Source: Vicia villosa
Lineage: Eukaryota > Streptophyta > Magnoliopsida > Fabales > Fabaceae
NCBI RefSeq assembly: GCF_029867415.1
Contig: NC_081181.1
Span: 70,094,144-70,158,143, forward strand
Length of the DNA: 64,000 nucleotides
Direction: 5' to 3'
Shown: piece by piece, positions 54,666-64,000 of the stretch
Numbering within the stretch: the stretch's first letter is position 1
Layout of the letters: each line of letters opens with the position of its first letter
Program-made: the position numbers and the translations under genes
The notes under the pieces: model-generated
Seen by the model: the letters and a program-made list of their open reading frames with translations, nothing else
Database searches by the model: none
What the model was told of the DNA's origin: nothing

Positions 54666-56190
54666 TTGGCAGAAAGATTATCTAATGGAGACTTCTTGTT
54701 TAAAGCCCAAGATGAAGGCTGACACTTGCTGAGGATAAGCAAACATGGATCCTAGACTCTGCTAAGGAAGATTGATGAAGATAAGGGTGACAGAGACTGT
54801 CCATGTCTCTCATTCCAAAAGGTGTACTCAATGTAAAATTGAGACAAACTTAGCTTGTTTAAAGTCTGGTTTAAATTGGACGAAACTCACCAGGGTATGT
54901 TAAAAGGTGACTAAAGACCTGTTTCTATGTTTATAAGAAACCTGATGGGTCCTTGTATATAAGCTCAAGAGGAAGCTGGAAATGCTTTTAAGAAGCATGT
55001 GGGTCCTTGTAAAAAGCCCAAGAGGAGGCTAATTGAGGGTCATCGAGGGTCCTTGTTATAGCACAAGAGAAAGCTATGTAGTTTTGAACTTATTTTGGCT
55101 CTAAGCAAATGGGTAAGAGGTTTCACCGGGAATAATTCCTCTTTGGGTGGATGTGTCCTATTTTTTTTGGATTCTAAGGTTTTTGCCAAGATGTTTCACC
55201 GGGAATAATTCATCTTGGGGGTTTGAACTACAGATCTCTAATTAGGAAAGAGCCTTCAACGGGAAGACATTCTCAATCCTAGGTCATATTCCTATAATAT
55301 ATATATAGTTTAACTGTCCTAAGGTTTATACTCAAACATAGTCTAAACTAATATATATGCACAGTTTATATTTGACAGTAATTTAAATAAAGACTGTAAA
55401 TGGAAAGCTTGTAAAGCCTAACCTGCATGGAGTGGAGGCCATTGAAGAAGTATGTACAGAGCCTCAACAGTAATTGGTGGATAACAGTTGAATATATATA
55501 TATATATATGATAAACAGTTAATGGTTTTTGAAAACAGAAGAAGTGAAGATGGACATAGGTCACATAGGTATCTGAAGAGTTTCACCGGGAATAATGCCC
55601 TTCAAATACCAGAAGAATGTTTTGAAAACAGAAAGGAGATTTTGTAAATATAGTTTTGAAAAAACAAACTAAGAAAAGAAAGAAGGTGTTGGGACATACA
55701 CTCTATTAGAGGCCCACTTAAAAAATGATTTACTGTTTATGAGAAACAGTTGAAAATGATTGAAATGATATAAGGTTTTGTTGTTTGAAAACCTTAATCA
55801 TCTGTTTAATCAGAGATTGAAAACAGTTTTGAATATTGACAAAAGTCAACTTAATTAAGGCAAAGATGAAATCTATACCTAATTAAGACCTAAATAATTA
55901 GGGTTTTATCATAAAATTATTCACAAAGTAATTAGGTTAAAACAAAATGAAAATATATATTTTAAAGTATTTAAGAAAACACTTAAAACATACTATTTTA
56001 AACCTAATTAAAATACATGAAATAAATAATATTTTTATGATTTTTTGATTATTCATAAAATAGGTATATTAAATAACAAGTGTGTGAAAAATGAAGTGAA
56101 AATGGATTAATTTGATAGGTTAAATAATTATGTGAAGTTTGTGAACAAAACAAAGGAAAATAGTGATAAAAAATTTGGGTTTGTCTCCTT

Positions 56191-56262
56191 CAAGGCTTGA
56201 ACCCACGCCCTATAGATTACCAAACAAAACAATTACCAACTGGGCCACGCGCGTGGCTGGTT
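56191..56262 (-). other. tRNA-like sequence (A box and B box) in the Ogre 2 LTR
   Basis: Minus strand: TGGCCCAGTTGGTAATTG (A-box-like), then GGGTTCAAGCC (B-box-like) about 45 bp on. The layout and spacing are those of a tRNA gene core, but I see no proper acceptor stem or anticodon loop. Not called as a functional tRNA. Confidence 0.45.
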
Positions 56263-56345
56263 TAAGAAAAGAGCCCATATGATTATATGTGAAAACAAGG
56301 CATTAAATGAATTGGAAAAATAAAATGAACAAAAGGTCTGAGGGG

Positions 56346-56412
56346 GGGATCGAACCCCAGACCTAAGGCAAGGCAAGGCTTTTGGACGCGCGCTGTAACC
56401 ATTGGGACACTA
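56346..56412 (-). other. Second tRNA-like sequence in the Ogre 2 LTR
   Basis: Minus strand: TGTCCCAATGGTTACAG (A-box-like) and GGGGTTCGATCCCC (B-box-like) with about 40 bp between. It is in the same orientation as the copy ~150 bp away. Possibly a relic of a tRNA or SINE. Confidence 0.45.
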
Positions 56413-58757
56413 CGATGAATTCGTAGATAACACACCCATCATTCAAAATAAAATAAACTCATTTCTGAGAAATTCAAAAAAATGGCGCCACCATCTTCAT
56501 CTTCAACCTCAAGCTTCAAATTTTTGAATTTGCTATCTCCTTCGTTTCTCAACTAAACTTAAAGATGTAAACATGGATTTTGCTCGTTTTTGAACGAGGA
56601 TCATGATGGTGTCCTTTAATTTTATTTATTTTCAGTATAACATAAAATTCGCAAGCATGAACACTAAGAACCCTAAAATTGAAATTAAACATGAAATACT
56701 ATATATGTATGGTTTGATGCAATTGATTGAGGGCTAATGATCTATGAAGGTGCAGAAACCAACTGGTAACTTCATTTTAAATTTTTCATGCGTGAATCAT
56801 AGAGTTTGAAGCTTTTGAAACTTACCTGAAAAATGAAGATTTGGCTCTGATCAAAAGGTGTTACAGAGCTGTTGTAACGATCAGATAGCTTCAATGACTC
56901 CTTTGGAAGGTGTTGAGATGCCTGGCTTGGACTGAAAGTGCCCAGAACTTCTTGCTCGACCCCAACTGCAACAGCTCCAAGTGAGAGGTGAAGATGATGA
57001 TTCTCCACGCCCAGAAGTGTTTCAGAGGTTTGGATCACCTCTAAATGACTCCCCTATGGTGTTTGAATACTTAATTCCAAAGGAAGAGCTCTGGTTTGAA
57101 GAATCCGAGTCTTCTTGCCAAAGAACCTTTGAAAACCTTAAGTATGAAGAAAGAAGAGAGAAAGCAAGAATTATGTTGCTTTGGTGTATTTTCTGAATGA
57201 CAAAGAGCCCTCTATTTATAGGCAATTGGTTCAGAGTAATTGTGCATAGTGAGCTTGCTTAGTGAAGTGAGTTTGGTTTCTTAGCCAAGAAGAAAATTTG
57301 AAAAGATCCCAAATGCTATGATACATTTTCGGGCTAGCTTCCCCAACCATTGATCTTGTATGATCTAAGGGAACATTTCTGATTCAGAGGAGAGTTCTAA
57401 TTGGCTTAGAGCAAGATTCCTTGATGATTCATCATTTGCCATAAATTCAAAAATGCAATCATTACATAATCACATGCCTTTGTTTTTGGGAATCTTCTCT
57501 AATCCTTATGCAATGATGAATTTGGATGCATGGCATGTTTTCAGATGCATTAGAGGTCGTGTAGCATCACTTAGTGAAGCAAAATGCACAAAATTGCAAA
57601 GTTTCAAATTGTACATGACCTATAATTTCACTTCATGAGGCCAACTTTGAACAAGCATAACTCTTAGCTCAAAATGAATTTGGAGAAGGTTGAACACAAT
57701 TTGGAAAGCTCTAAACATCTACTTCAAATCATTAGTTTATGGTTCCTTCAGAATCCTTTGGCAAATTTGTGAAAAATGAAGCCAAAGTTGGAAGAAAACT
57801 AGGTTAAAAACACTTAGAAAAGTGTTTATGACCTAAAACTTCAAAATTCCCAAATCTCTTAAATGATTGATCTTTTGAAAAAAGTTCCATTGTAAGATGT
57901 TGTTTTATTTTGCAAGATATACAACTTTCATGTTGGAAGTTTTTTGAGTTGTGTAGGTGAAATTTTGAGTTCCCACAATGCCCTCAAAAACCCTAATTCC
58001 CGACTTTTTGCTCCTTGATGATTCATCTTGAATTTCTTTGGTCAAATGACTTTAATGTCCATATATTGATGATATTGACCTTTGAAATTCATGGTTTGAC
58101 CAAAAATCTTAAAAGTCAAAGGTGATCCCATACAGTTGACTTTTTCCAGATAAGGTGAGATTTTGGACTTTTGTGTGGAATTAAGATCTTCTCCTCAAAT
58201 GAGTGATGTAAATGGGTTATATTGAGGTATTAGAGGTTCTTGAATCATGTCTTGAGTTTTGGATACATGCCCTGATTAAAAGTCAACTATCCAGATGAAT
58301 TAGGTTAAAAACCCTAATTGTCGACCATATGAAATTGGTGACTGTGGATCTTGAATTGAGGTGTGATGTCCAGTGGATCTTATTGTATAGATCTTTTGAA
58401 GATGATTAAAGTCTTTAATAGATGTCCTGGAGCTTTTTAGGGTTTCCCAAAGGTGATCCCTAATTTCAGTCCTTGATAGGCTCAAAAACCCTAGTCTGGT
58501 GACTTGAGTAAACCTGTACTCAGATGACTGAGTGTTTAATCAATCATAGGTGAATATAAAAGTGAAGCTTTTGAGTCCTATGATTGTGTTAGAGACCAAT
58601 CCTTCTATTGATTGATCCTTTGCCTGAGTTTTCTTGTCTTTGAACATCCTTGATTAAATGCCAGATGAAGAAGTGACTGCTCTGGGTACTTGCTTTGACC
58701 TGATGAAAATCCTGAAGATATGTCATCTCTGGGGGGTCAAAAATTAGGGTATGACAG

Positions 58758-58772
58758 ATGCCCCTATTTAAG
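58758..58772 (-). promoter_or_regulatory. Polypurine tract of Ogre 2
   Basis: Minus strand TAAATAGGGGCATC precedes the LTR start TGTCATACCC, the usual arrangement in Ogre-like elements. Confidence 0.75.
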
Positions 58773-59134
58773 TTTCTTTTATCCGGAGGGAGAGAGATTG
58801 ATATCTCGATCTCTCCTGCGTGAAAGAGACTTAAATATCAAAGAATGCCCAAATTTTGGGCGCTCCTGAGATGTTATAATTGATAAAATCTTTTCATGAC
58901 TTGATCCCGTTGTCGCACTTGGCGGGAGATGAGGAGACAAACTCCTGTAGGAATACGTCATGTGGACTCTGGTGAATGGATGGCAATGTAGGATGCGCAA
59001 TCCATCTTTTTTAACTAAGTGTTGACACTTAGAAAAAGGTGCACAACTTCCCCTTGTTTCGGATGTCTGTACCTCGAAACTGGTCTAAGTTGTGATTTTG
59101 GACAATATCTCAGATAAAGAGAAATTCTCCAAAG

Positions 59135-59515
59135 ATTTGTTTCCTCATCAAACTTCTCATCAGCACTTGGAGATGAGATACCATTTGATGGTAATAAAGA
59201 AACTTCAAAGGTTTGTTTCCTCATCAAACTTCTTACCAGTACTTGGAGGTAAGATACCATTTGATGGTAATAAAGAAACTTCAAAGGTTTGTTTCCTCAT
59301 CAAACTTCTTACCAGCACTTGGAGGTAAGATACCATTTGATGGTAATAAAGAAACTTCAAAGATTTGTTTCCTCATCAAACTTCTTACCAGCACTTGGAG
59401 GTAAGATACCATTTGACGGTAAATAAAGAAACTTCAAAGGTTTGTTTCCTCATCAAACTTCTTACCAGCACTTGGAGGTAAGATACCATTTGACGGTAAA
59501 TAAAGAAACTTCACC
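59135..59515. repeat. 76-77-bp tandem array, five units, in the Ogre 2 3' region
   Basis: TTTGTTTCCTCATCAAACTT starts units at 59135, 59212, 59288, 59364 and 59441 (77, 76, 76, 77 bp). Each contains CACTTGGAGGTAAGATACC and TTTGAYGGTAA. Homogeneous except the first unit. Confidence 0.93.
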
Positions 59516-59589
59516 ATCCCTCCTTTCAACTTGACGTTTTTGAACGATTGTCATATGGTCCCGCGCTCTTTTGAGGGGCTAATGACTTT

Positions 59590-59760
59590 GCTCGAAAGTG
59601 GATGAACTGTCTTCGGGAAGAAGACTACCATTCACCTACTTACACTGAGGAATCTGAACTATCTTCTGGATGAAGACTACCATTCACTGACTCCGTTGAG
59701 GAATCTGAACTATCTTCTGGATGAAGACTACCATTCACTGACTCCGTTGGGGATCTTTTG
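59590..59760. repeat. ~50-bp repeat, about three units
   Basis: GAACTATCTTCTGGATGAAGACTACCATTCACTGACTCCGTTG-like units occur at about 59655 and 59707, with a related one at 59604 (GAACTGTCTTCGGGAAGAAG). Confidence 0.78.
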
Positions 59761-60955
59761 TCGATTCGCTGGGGAAATACCGAACTTCTGAGGAATTCAA
59801 AATGCGAAACAAACTACCTTATTTAAAGAAGATTGTCGAGCGTCGCTCTGCAGGAGATTCTCAATTGGGGAATTCCAAAAGTGAACAAACTATCTCTTTG
59901 AGGGAGACTACCATTTGTTGACTTGCTTGGGGAATTTGGGTATATGAACCTTCTTCATGAAGAAGAAAACCCTTTCACAACTTTGCAGGGGAATCTTGAG
60001 TATATGCCCAAGTAATTTGGGTATTAACACTATCAAAACCTGACTAGACTATGCTAATTACGCAAATATGGTGTGAGACAAAATGCATGAATACTAAGAT
60101 GATTATGAAATGCAAAGTGAATGTGAATAGAATTGTCACGGATGTAAAATCCTATGATACGACTTGAATCTTGTTGATCAGAAGATGTCCTCTTCTTGTA
60201 GTTCGAACTCTGTTGGGGATACCTGGTTATCAGTTGTCCGCTGTCCGAAGTGAGTGATATGAATTGAAGTGAAGATCCGTCATCGGGAGATGTTCGCAAA
60301 GCGACCTCATGGGGAAATCTTGGTTTTCGGAGTCTCAACCGTTCCCGGAGCAACTGTTTGCATTCTTCCTATTGTTTGTAAACCTTAGAAAGAAAATTTC
60401 ACCTCTATTTTTGCAAGTAAATTCATTTTATTTTATGAAAACATTTGTTTCAAGAAAATGACTGTTTAAACTTAAAATGCATTTCAAGAAACTGAATAAG
60501 ACTCGATTTGCAAAGAAAGGCACAAGGCTCAAATTATTATATATGGAATGGTAATCAGCCAAATGCTTGATTCCATGGAGTATTTACAAAGTTGGAAATT
60601 GGTAATTTTTCGGGAAAAGGGCTACGATGAAACGTGACAACCGTTATCTTTCCCTTCCACTCCGAGTTGCGCTGTATTCGTGCTTCGTAGAAGATGACCT
60701 ACTGCTGATGAATACTCCGCTATGGATTTTTGAATGATCAAGTTTGTCCTGAACACAGTTACTTGCCATATATCCCTAACTTTTGCGTAAACTACCCCTT
60801 TCGGGTTTTAAGTTTACCGGGATTGATTATTTATTTTTTATGACTCTAACTTTTGCCTGAATCGCCCTTTCGGGTTTTCGATTCACCAAGACGCTCTTTT
60901 TTGCCTAAGTCGCTCTTTGCGGGTTTTCAACTTAGCGAGCTGTTCTTTTAATTAT

Positions 60956-63900
60956 TTAGGCGAAGTATTTCTTGACTGCGTCGACGTTCACAGGACGGGT
61001 GAATTCTTCTCCATCCATAGTCGTGAGTATTAAGGCTCCTCCTGAGAAAGCTCTCTTGACCACGTAGGGGCCGTCATAATTGGGAGTCCATTTCCCTCTC
61101 GAATCTGTGAGAAAAGATTGAATCTTTTTGAGTACAAGGTCGCCTTCTTTGATTGTGCAAGGTCGAACCTTTTTGTCGAAAGCTTTCTTCATTCTTTGTT
61201 GATATAGCTGTCCGTGGCATAAAGTTGTCATGCGCTTTTCTTCGATTAAGTTTAATTCATCGAGTCTGCTTTAACACCACTCGACTTCTGTTAGTTTTGC
61301 CTCCATCAAAACTCTCATTGATGGGATCTCAACCTCTATGGGTAGGACTGCTTCCATGCCATATACAAGGGAGAAAGGAGTTGCTCCAGTCGAAGTACGT
61401 ACTGATGTACGGTAACCATGAAGAGCATACGGGAGCATTTCATGCCAATCTTTGTAAGTGATGACCATCTTCTGAACGATTTTCTTGATGTTTTTGTTAG
61501 CTGCTTCTACAGCTCCATTCATCTTTGGTCTGTAAGGAGATGAGTTGTGATGTTCAATCTTGAATTCTTCACAAAGCTCCTTCATCATTTTGTTATTCAA
61601 ATTTTACCCATTGTCAGTGATTATCTTGCTAAGAATGCCATAGCGACAGATGATGTGATTCTTGATAAACCTGACGACAACTTGTCTTGTAACGTTTGCA
61701 TATGAAGCTGCTTCAACCCATTTGGTGAAATAGTCTATAGCTACCAAGATGAAGCGATGTCCGTTGGACGCTTTTGGCTCGATCATTCCAATCATGTCGA
61801 TTCCCCACATGGAGAAAGGCCAAGGGGAAGAGAGTATGTTGAGAAGAGATGGTGGCACATGAATTCTATCGGCGTAGATCTGACATTTGTGACACCTCTT
61901 TGCATACTGGTAGCAATCTGACTCCATCGTCAACCAATAATATCCTGCTCTCAGTATTTTCCTTGTCATGGTATGTCCATTGGTGTGAGTACCAAAAGAA
62001 CCTTCATGTATTTCTCTCGTGAGTACTTCTGCTTCTTTTCTGTCAACGCATATGAGCAGAACTATGTCGAAGTTTCTCTTGTACAGAACATCTTCATTCA
62101 GGAAGAATCTACAAGTTAACTTTCTCAAAGTCCTTCCATCTTTCTTTGACGCCCCAAGAGGGTACTCTTGCTTTTGAAGAAAGTTCTTGATGTCGTGATA
62201 CCACGGTTTGTCGTCGATGATTGCTTATACTGTGAAAACATGAGCGGGCCTATCCAGGCGCATAACATCGATCTGAGGAATGTCATTCCAATGATTTATC
62301 CTAATTATGGAAGAGAGTGTGGCTAATGCATCAGCCAAGTTGTTTTCTTTACGAGGAATGTGATGAAAATCTACCCTGTCGAAGAATGGTAACAATCTTC
62401 TCGCGTAGTCTTTGTAAGGAATTAGCCCTGGTTGGCGTGTTTCCCATTCTTCTTTGATTTGATTGATGACCAAAGCAGAATCTCCATATACATCCAAGTG
62501 TTTAATTCTTAGATCCACGGCTTCTTCGAGACCCATGACGCAAGCTTCATATTCGGCCTCATTGTTTGTGCACTTGAAAGTTAATCTGGCAGTAAATGGA
62601 ATATGGGTACCCTGAGGTGTAACAATGATTGCCCCAATTCCTCGTCCATAAGAATTGACAGCTCCGTCAAAGATTAAGCCCCACTGGGATCCTATCTCAG
62701 GTCCTTCGTCTGGTAGTGGCTCGTCGCAATCTTTCATCTTGAGGTACATGACGTCCTCGTCCGGAAAGTCAAAACTGGTTGATTCATGACCATTGAGTGG
62801 ATGGTGAGCCAGGTGCTCAGCTAGAATGCTTCCTTTCACGGCTTTCTGTGCGTGATATTCAATGTCATATTCTGATAACAACATCTGCCAACGGGCAATA
62901 CTCCCAGTTAAAGCAGGCTTCTCAAAGATGTACTTGATTGGATCCATATGAGAGATCAAACAAGTAGTATGTCGAATCATGTACTGGCGGAGACGCTTAG
63001 CAGCCCAGGCCAAAGCACAACACGTCTTCTCGAGCATGGAGTAGCGGGATTCACAGTCAGTGAATTTCTTGCTTAGGTAGTAAATGGCATGCTCTTTTCT
63101 TCTCGTCTCGTCTTGCTGTCCAAGGACACAACCCATGGAATCTTCTAAGACGGTTAAGTACATTATCAAAGGTCTTCCTTCCACTGGAGGAGACAAAATG
63201 GGTGGTTCGAGCAGATATTTTTTAATGCTGTCGAACGCTTTTTGACAATCGTCTGTCCAGACGCAACTTTGATTTTTCCGTAGAAGTTTGAAAATAGGAG
63301 CACAAGTTGCAGTCATGAGATATATGAATCTCGAGATGTAATTCAGACGTCCAAGAAATCCTCTAACTTGTTTCTCGGTTCTGGGTGAAGGCATTTCTTG
63401 AATTGCCTTGACTTTGTCTGGATCTACTTCAATTCCTCGTTTGCTGACGATGAAACCAAGGAGTTTTCCTGAGTAGACACCAAAGGTGCACTTGTTGGGG
63501 TTCAGGCGAAGCTGAAACTTCCGTAAGCGTTGAAATAACTTTGTCAGATTTTGTATGTGATCTTCTTCATTTTCTGATTTGGCAATCATGTCGTCCACAT
63601 AGACTTCCACTTCTTTATGCATCATGTCGTGGAAAAGCGTAGTCATGGCCCTTTGATAAGTTGCCCCTGCGTTCTTTAGTCCAAATGGCATAACACGATA
63701 GCAGAACGTGCCCCAGGGGGTGATGAAAGCTGTTTTCTCCATGTCTTCAGGTGCCATTTTGATTTGGTTGTATCCTGAAAATCCTTCCATGAATGAGAAA
63801 ACTTTGGATTTTGTTGTACTGTCTACCAACATATCAATATGTGGTAAAGGAAAATCATCCTTAGGGCTAGCTTTGTTCAAATCTCTATAGTCGACGCACA

Positions 63901-64000
63901 TGCGGACTTTTCCGTCTTTCTTAGGAACGGGAACAATGTTAGCTAACCACTGAGGGTATTCTGAAGTGACGAGGAAACCTGCGTTGATCTGCTTTTGAAC
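60956..64000 (-). pseudogene. pol: Ogre 2 pol: RT, RNase H, second RNase H, integrase; three nonsense codons
   Basis: Open from the window edge (RT start VQKQINAGFLV) to 62225. RT: VCVDYRDLN-type motif (here MCVDYRDLNKASPKDDFPLP) and YVDD in EVYVDDMIAKS; RNase H; archaeal-type RNase H from LIFDGAVNSYGRGIGA with [15 protein letters not shown] and NNLADALA. After TAA at 62225 the frame continues to the integrase: zinc site (THTNGHTM, CHKCQ), DMIGMIEP, IITDNG, then TAA at 61604, MNGAVEAANKN, TAA at 61271 and the C-terminal GKWTPNYDGPYVVKRAFSGG. All segments share one frame, with no frameshift. Confidence 0.88.

Larger units (their letters stand above)
52854..58757 (-). repeat. Ogre 2 3' LTR (5904 bp)
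   Basis: Plus strand TGTGGTTGTCG (52854) to GGGTATGACA (58757). It contains the CATATCTGTAGTACTCTACAGG block (near 53137) shared with Ogre 1, a TATA box on the minus strand (CCTATAAATAGA, 57211-57222), two tandem repeat fields (53908-54310 and 54371-54660), an (AT)n run near 55491-55508, tRNA-like motifs (56191-56412) and long A+T-rich stretches. The TATA box lies about 1.5 kb into the LTR. No ORF is credible. Confidence 0.87.
58773..60955 (-). other. 3' untranslated region of Ogre 2
   Basis: About 2.2 kb between the integrase end and the polypurine tract. No convincing ORF. It holds a 76-bp tandem array (59135-59515), a shorter repeat (about 59590-59760) and, near the integrase end, CTTTCGGGTTTT-type repeats (60795-60930). 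Hypervariable, repeat-bearing 3' regions are known for Ogre. Confidence 0.7.
52854..64000 (-). mobile_element. Ogre-like Ty3/gypsy element 2, partial (5' half outside the window)
   Basis: Minus strand from the right edge: pol (64000-60956), a 2.2-kb 3' region with tandem repeats, a polypurine tract, then a 5.9-kb LTR (58757-52854). The LTR starts TGTCATACCCTAATTTTTGA and ends AACCACA. It inserted into the integrase gene of the copia fragment. The RT/RNase H/integrase order, dual RNase H and LTR length are typical of Ogre. Confidence 0.9.

Noticed and set aside
59015..59404. ORFs over the 59.1-59.5 kb repeats
   Set aside because: Open only because a 76-77-bp unit repeats; no start context, low complexity, in the element's 3' untranslated region.

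Overview
The window is eukaryotic nuclear DNA from a plant. It is almost wholly made of LTR retrotransposons stacked inside one another. I find no host single-copy gene, rRNA gene, functional tRNA gene or bacterial feature. The mix points to a large-genome legume, probably tribe Fabeae (pea, vetch, lentil): Ogre-type Ty3/gypsy elements with very long LTRs and a tRNA-Arg-like primer site, Maximus/SIRE-type Ty1/copia (Sirevirus) elements with an extra 'env-like' ORF, a Tat-lineage Ty3/gypsy element, and LTRs that open TGTCATACCC or TGTAACACCCC. The species is an inference.

Layout. From the left edge to 8124 lies an Ogre-like element on the minus strand (Ogre 1): the start of RT, a likely intron, protease, gag, ORF1, primer site and part of its 5' LTR. 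A Sirevirus (Sirevirus 1, 8125-35948, minus, target duplication AAATG) splits that LTR, which resumes at 35954 and ends at 37728. The integrase gene of Sirevirus 1 is itself split by a complete Tat element (14265-32003, minus, 969-bp LTRs, duplication CCACC). The gag of the Tat element is split in turn by a 2079-bp solo LTR (27196-29274, duplication ACGTA). Ogre 1 sits in the last ~210 bp of a plus-strand LTR (37729-37937), which sits in the env-like gene of an older Sirevirus 2 (37938-45412, minus). This makes a six-deep nest. To the right come a TGTAACACCCC-type LTR with a tRNA-Met primer site (45413-47303), a plus-strand LTR end (to 50756), a broken Sirevirus LTR (50757-51115), a decayed SIRE-type copia gag-pol on the plus strand (51116-52853), and a second Ogre-like element (Ogre 2, 52854 to the right edge, minus) with a 5.9-kb LTR.

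Genes. Almost every coding region belongs to the replication machinery of these elements (gag, protease, RT, RNase H, integrase), and most carry stops or frameshifts. The longest intact frame is the Tat pol (21127-24735). The most unusual content is on the plus strand, antisense to the Tat element, between its pol and its 3' LTR. One gene there has five exons that splice into a single frame encoding a plant mobile domain (PMD) protein with a coiled-coil tail (15673-19602, broken only by one in-frame TAG). A second, intact 244-codon ORF follows at 20156-20890. Each has a TATA-like box about 110 bp upstream of its ATG. Related PMD-like accessory domains also appear in Ogre ORF1 and in the Sirevirus env-like gene.

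Non-coding structure. Three LTRs hold pairs of near-perfect 11-15-bp palindromes about 19-21 bp apart. The pairs recur about every 72-73 bp in two of them, and one interval in the third is also 72 bp. The palindrome itself differs between LTRs, even between two LTRs that look like members of one family. This module, and the antisense PMD gene, are the best candidates for undescribed biology here.
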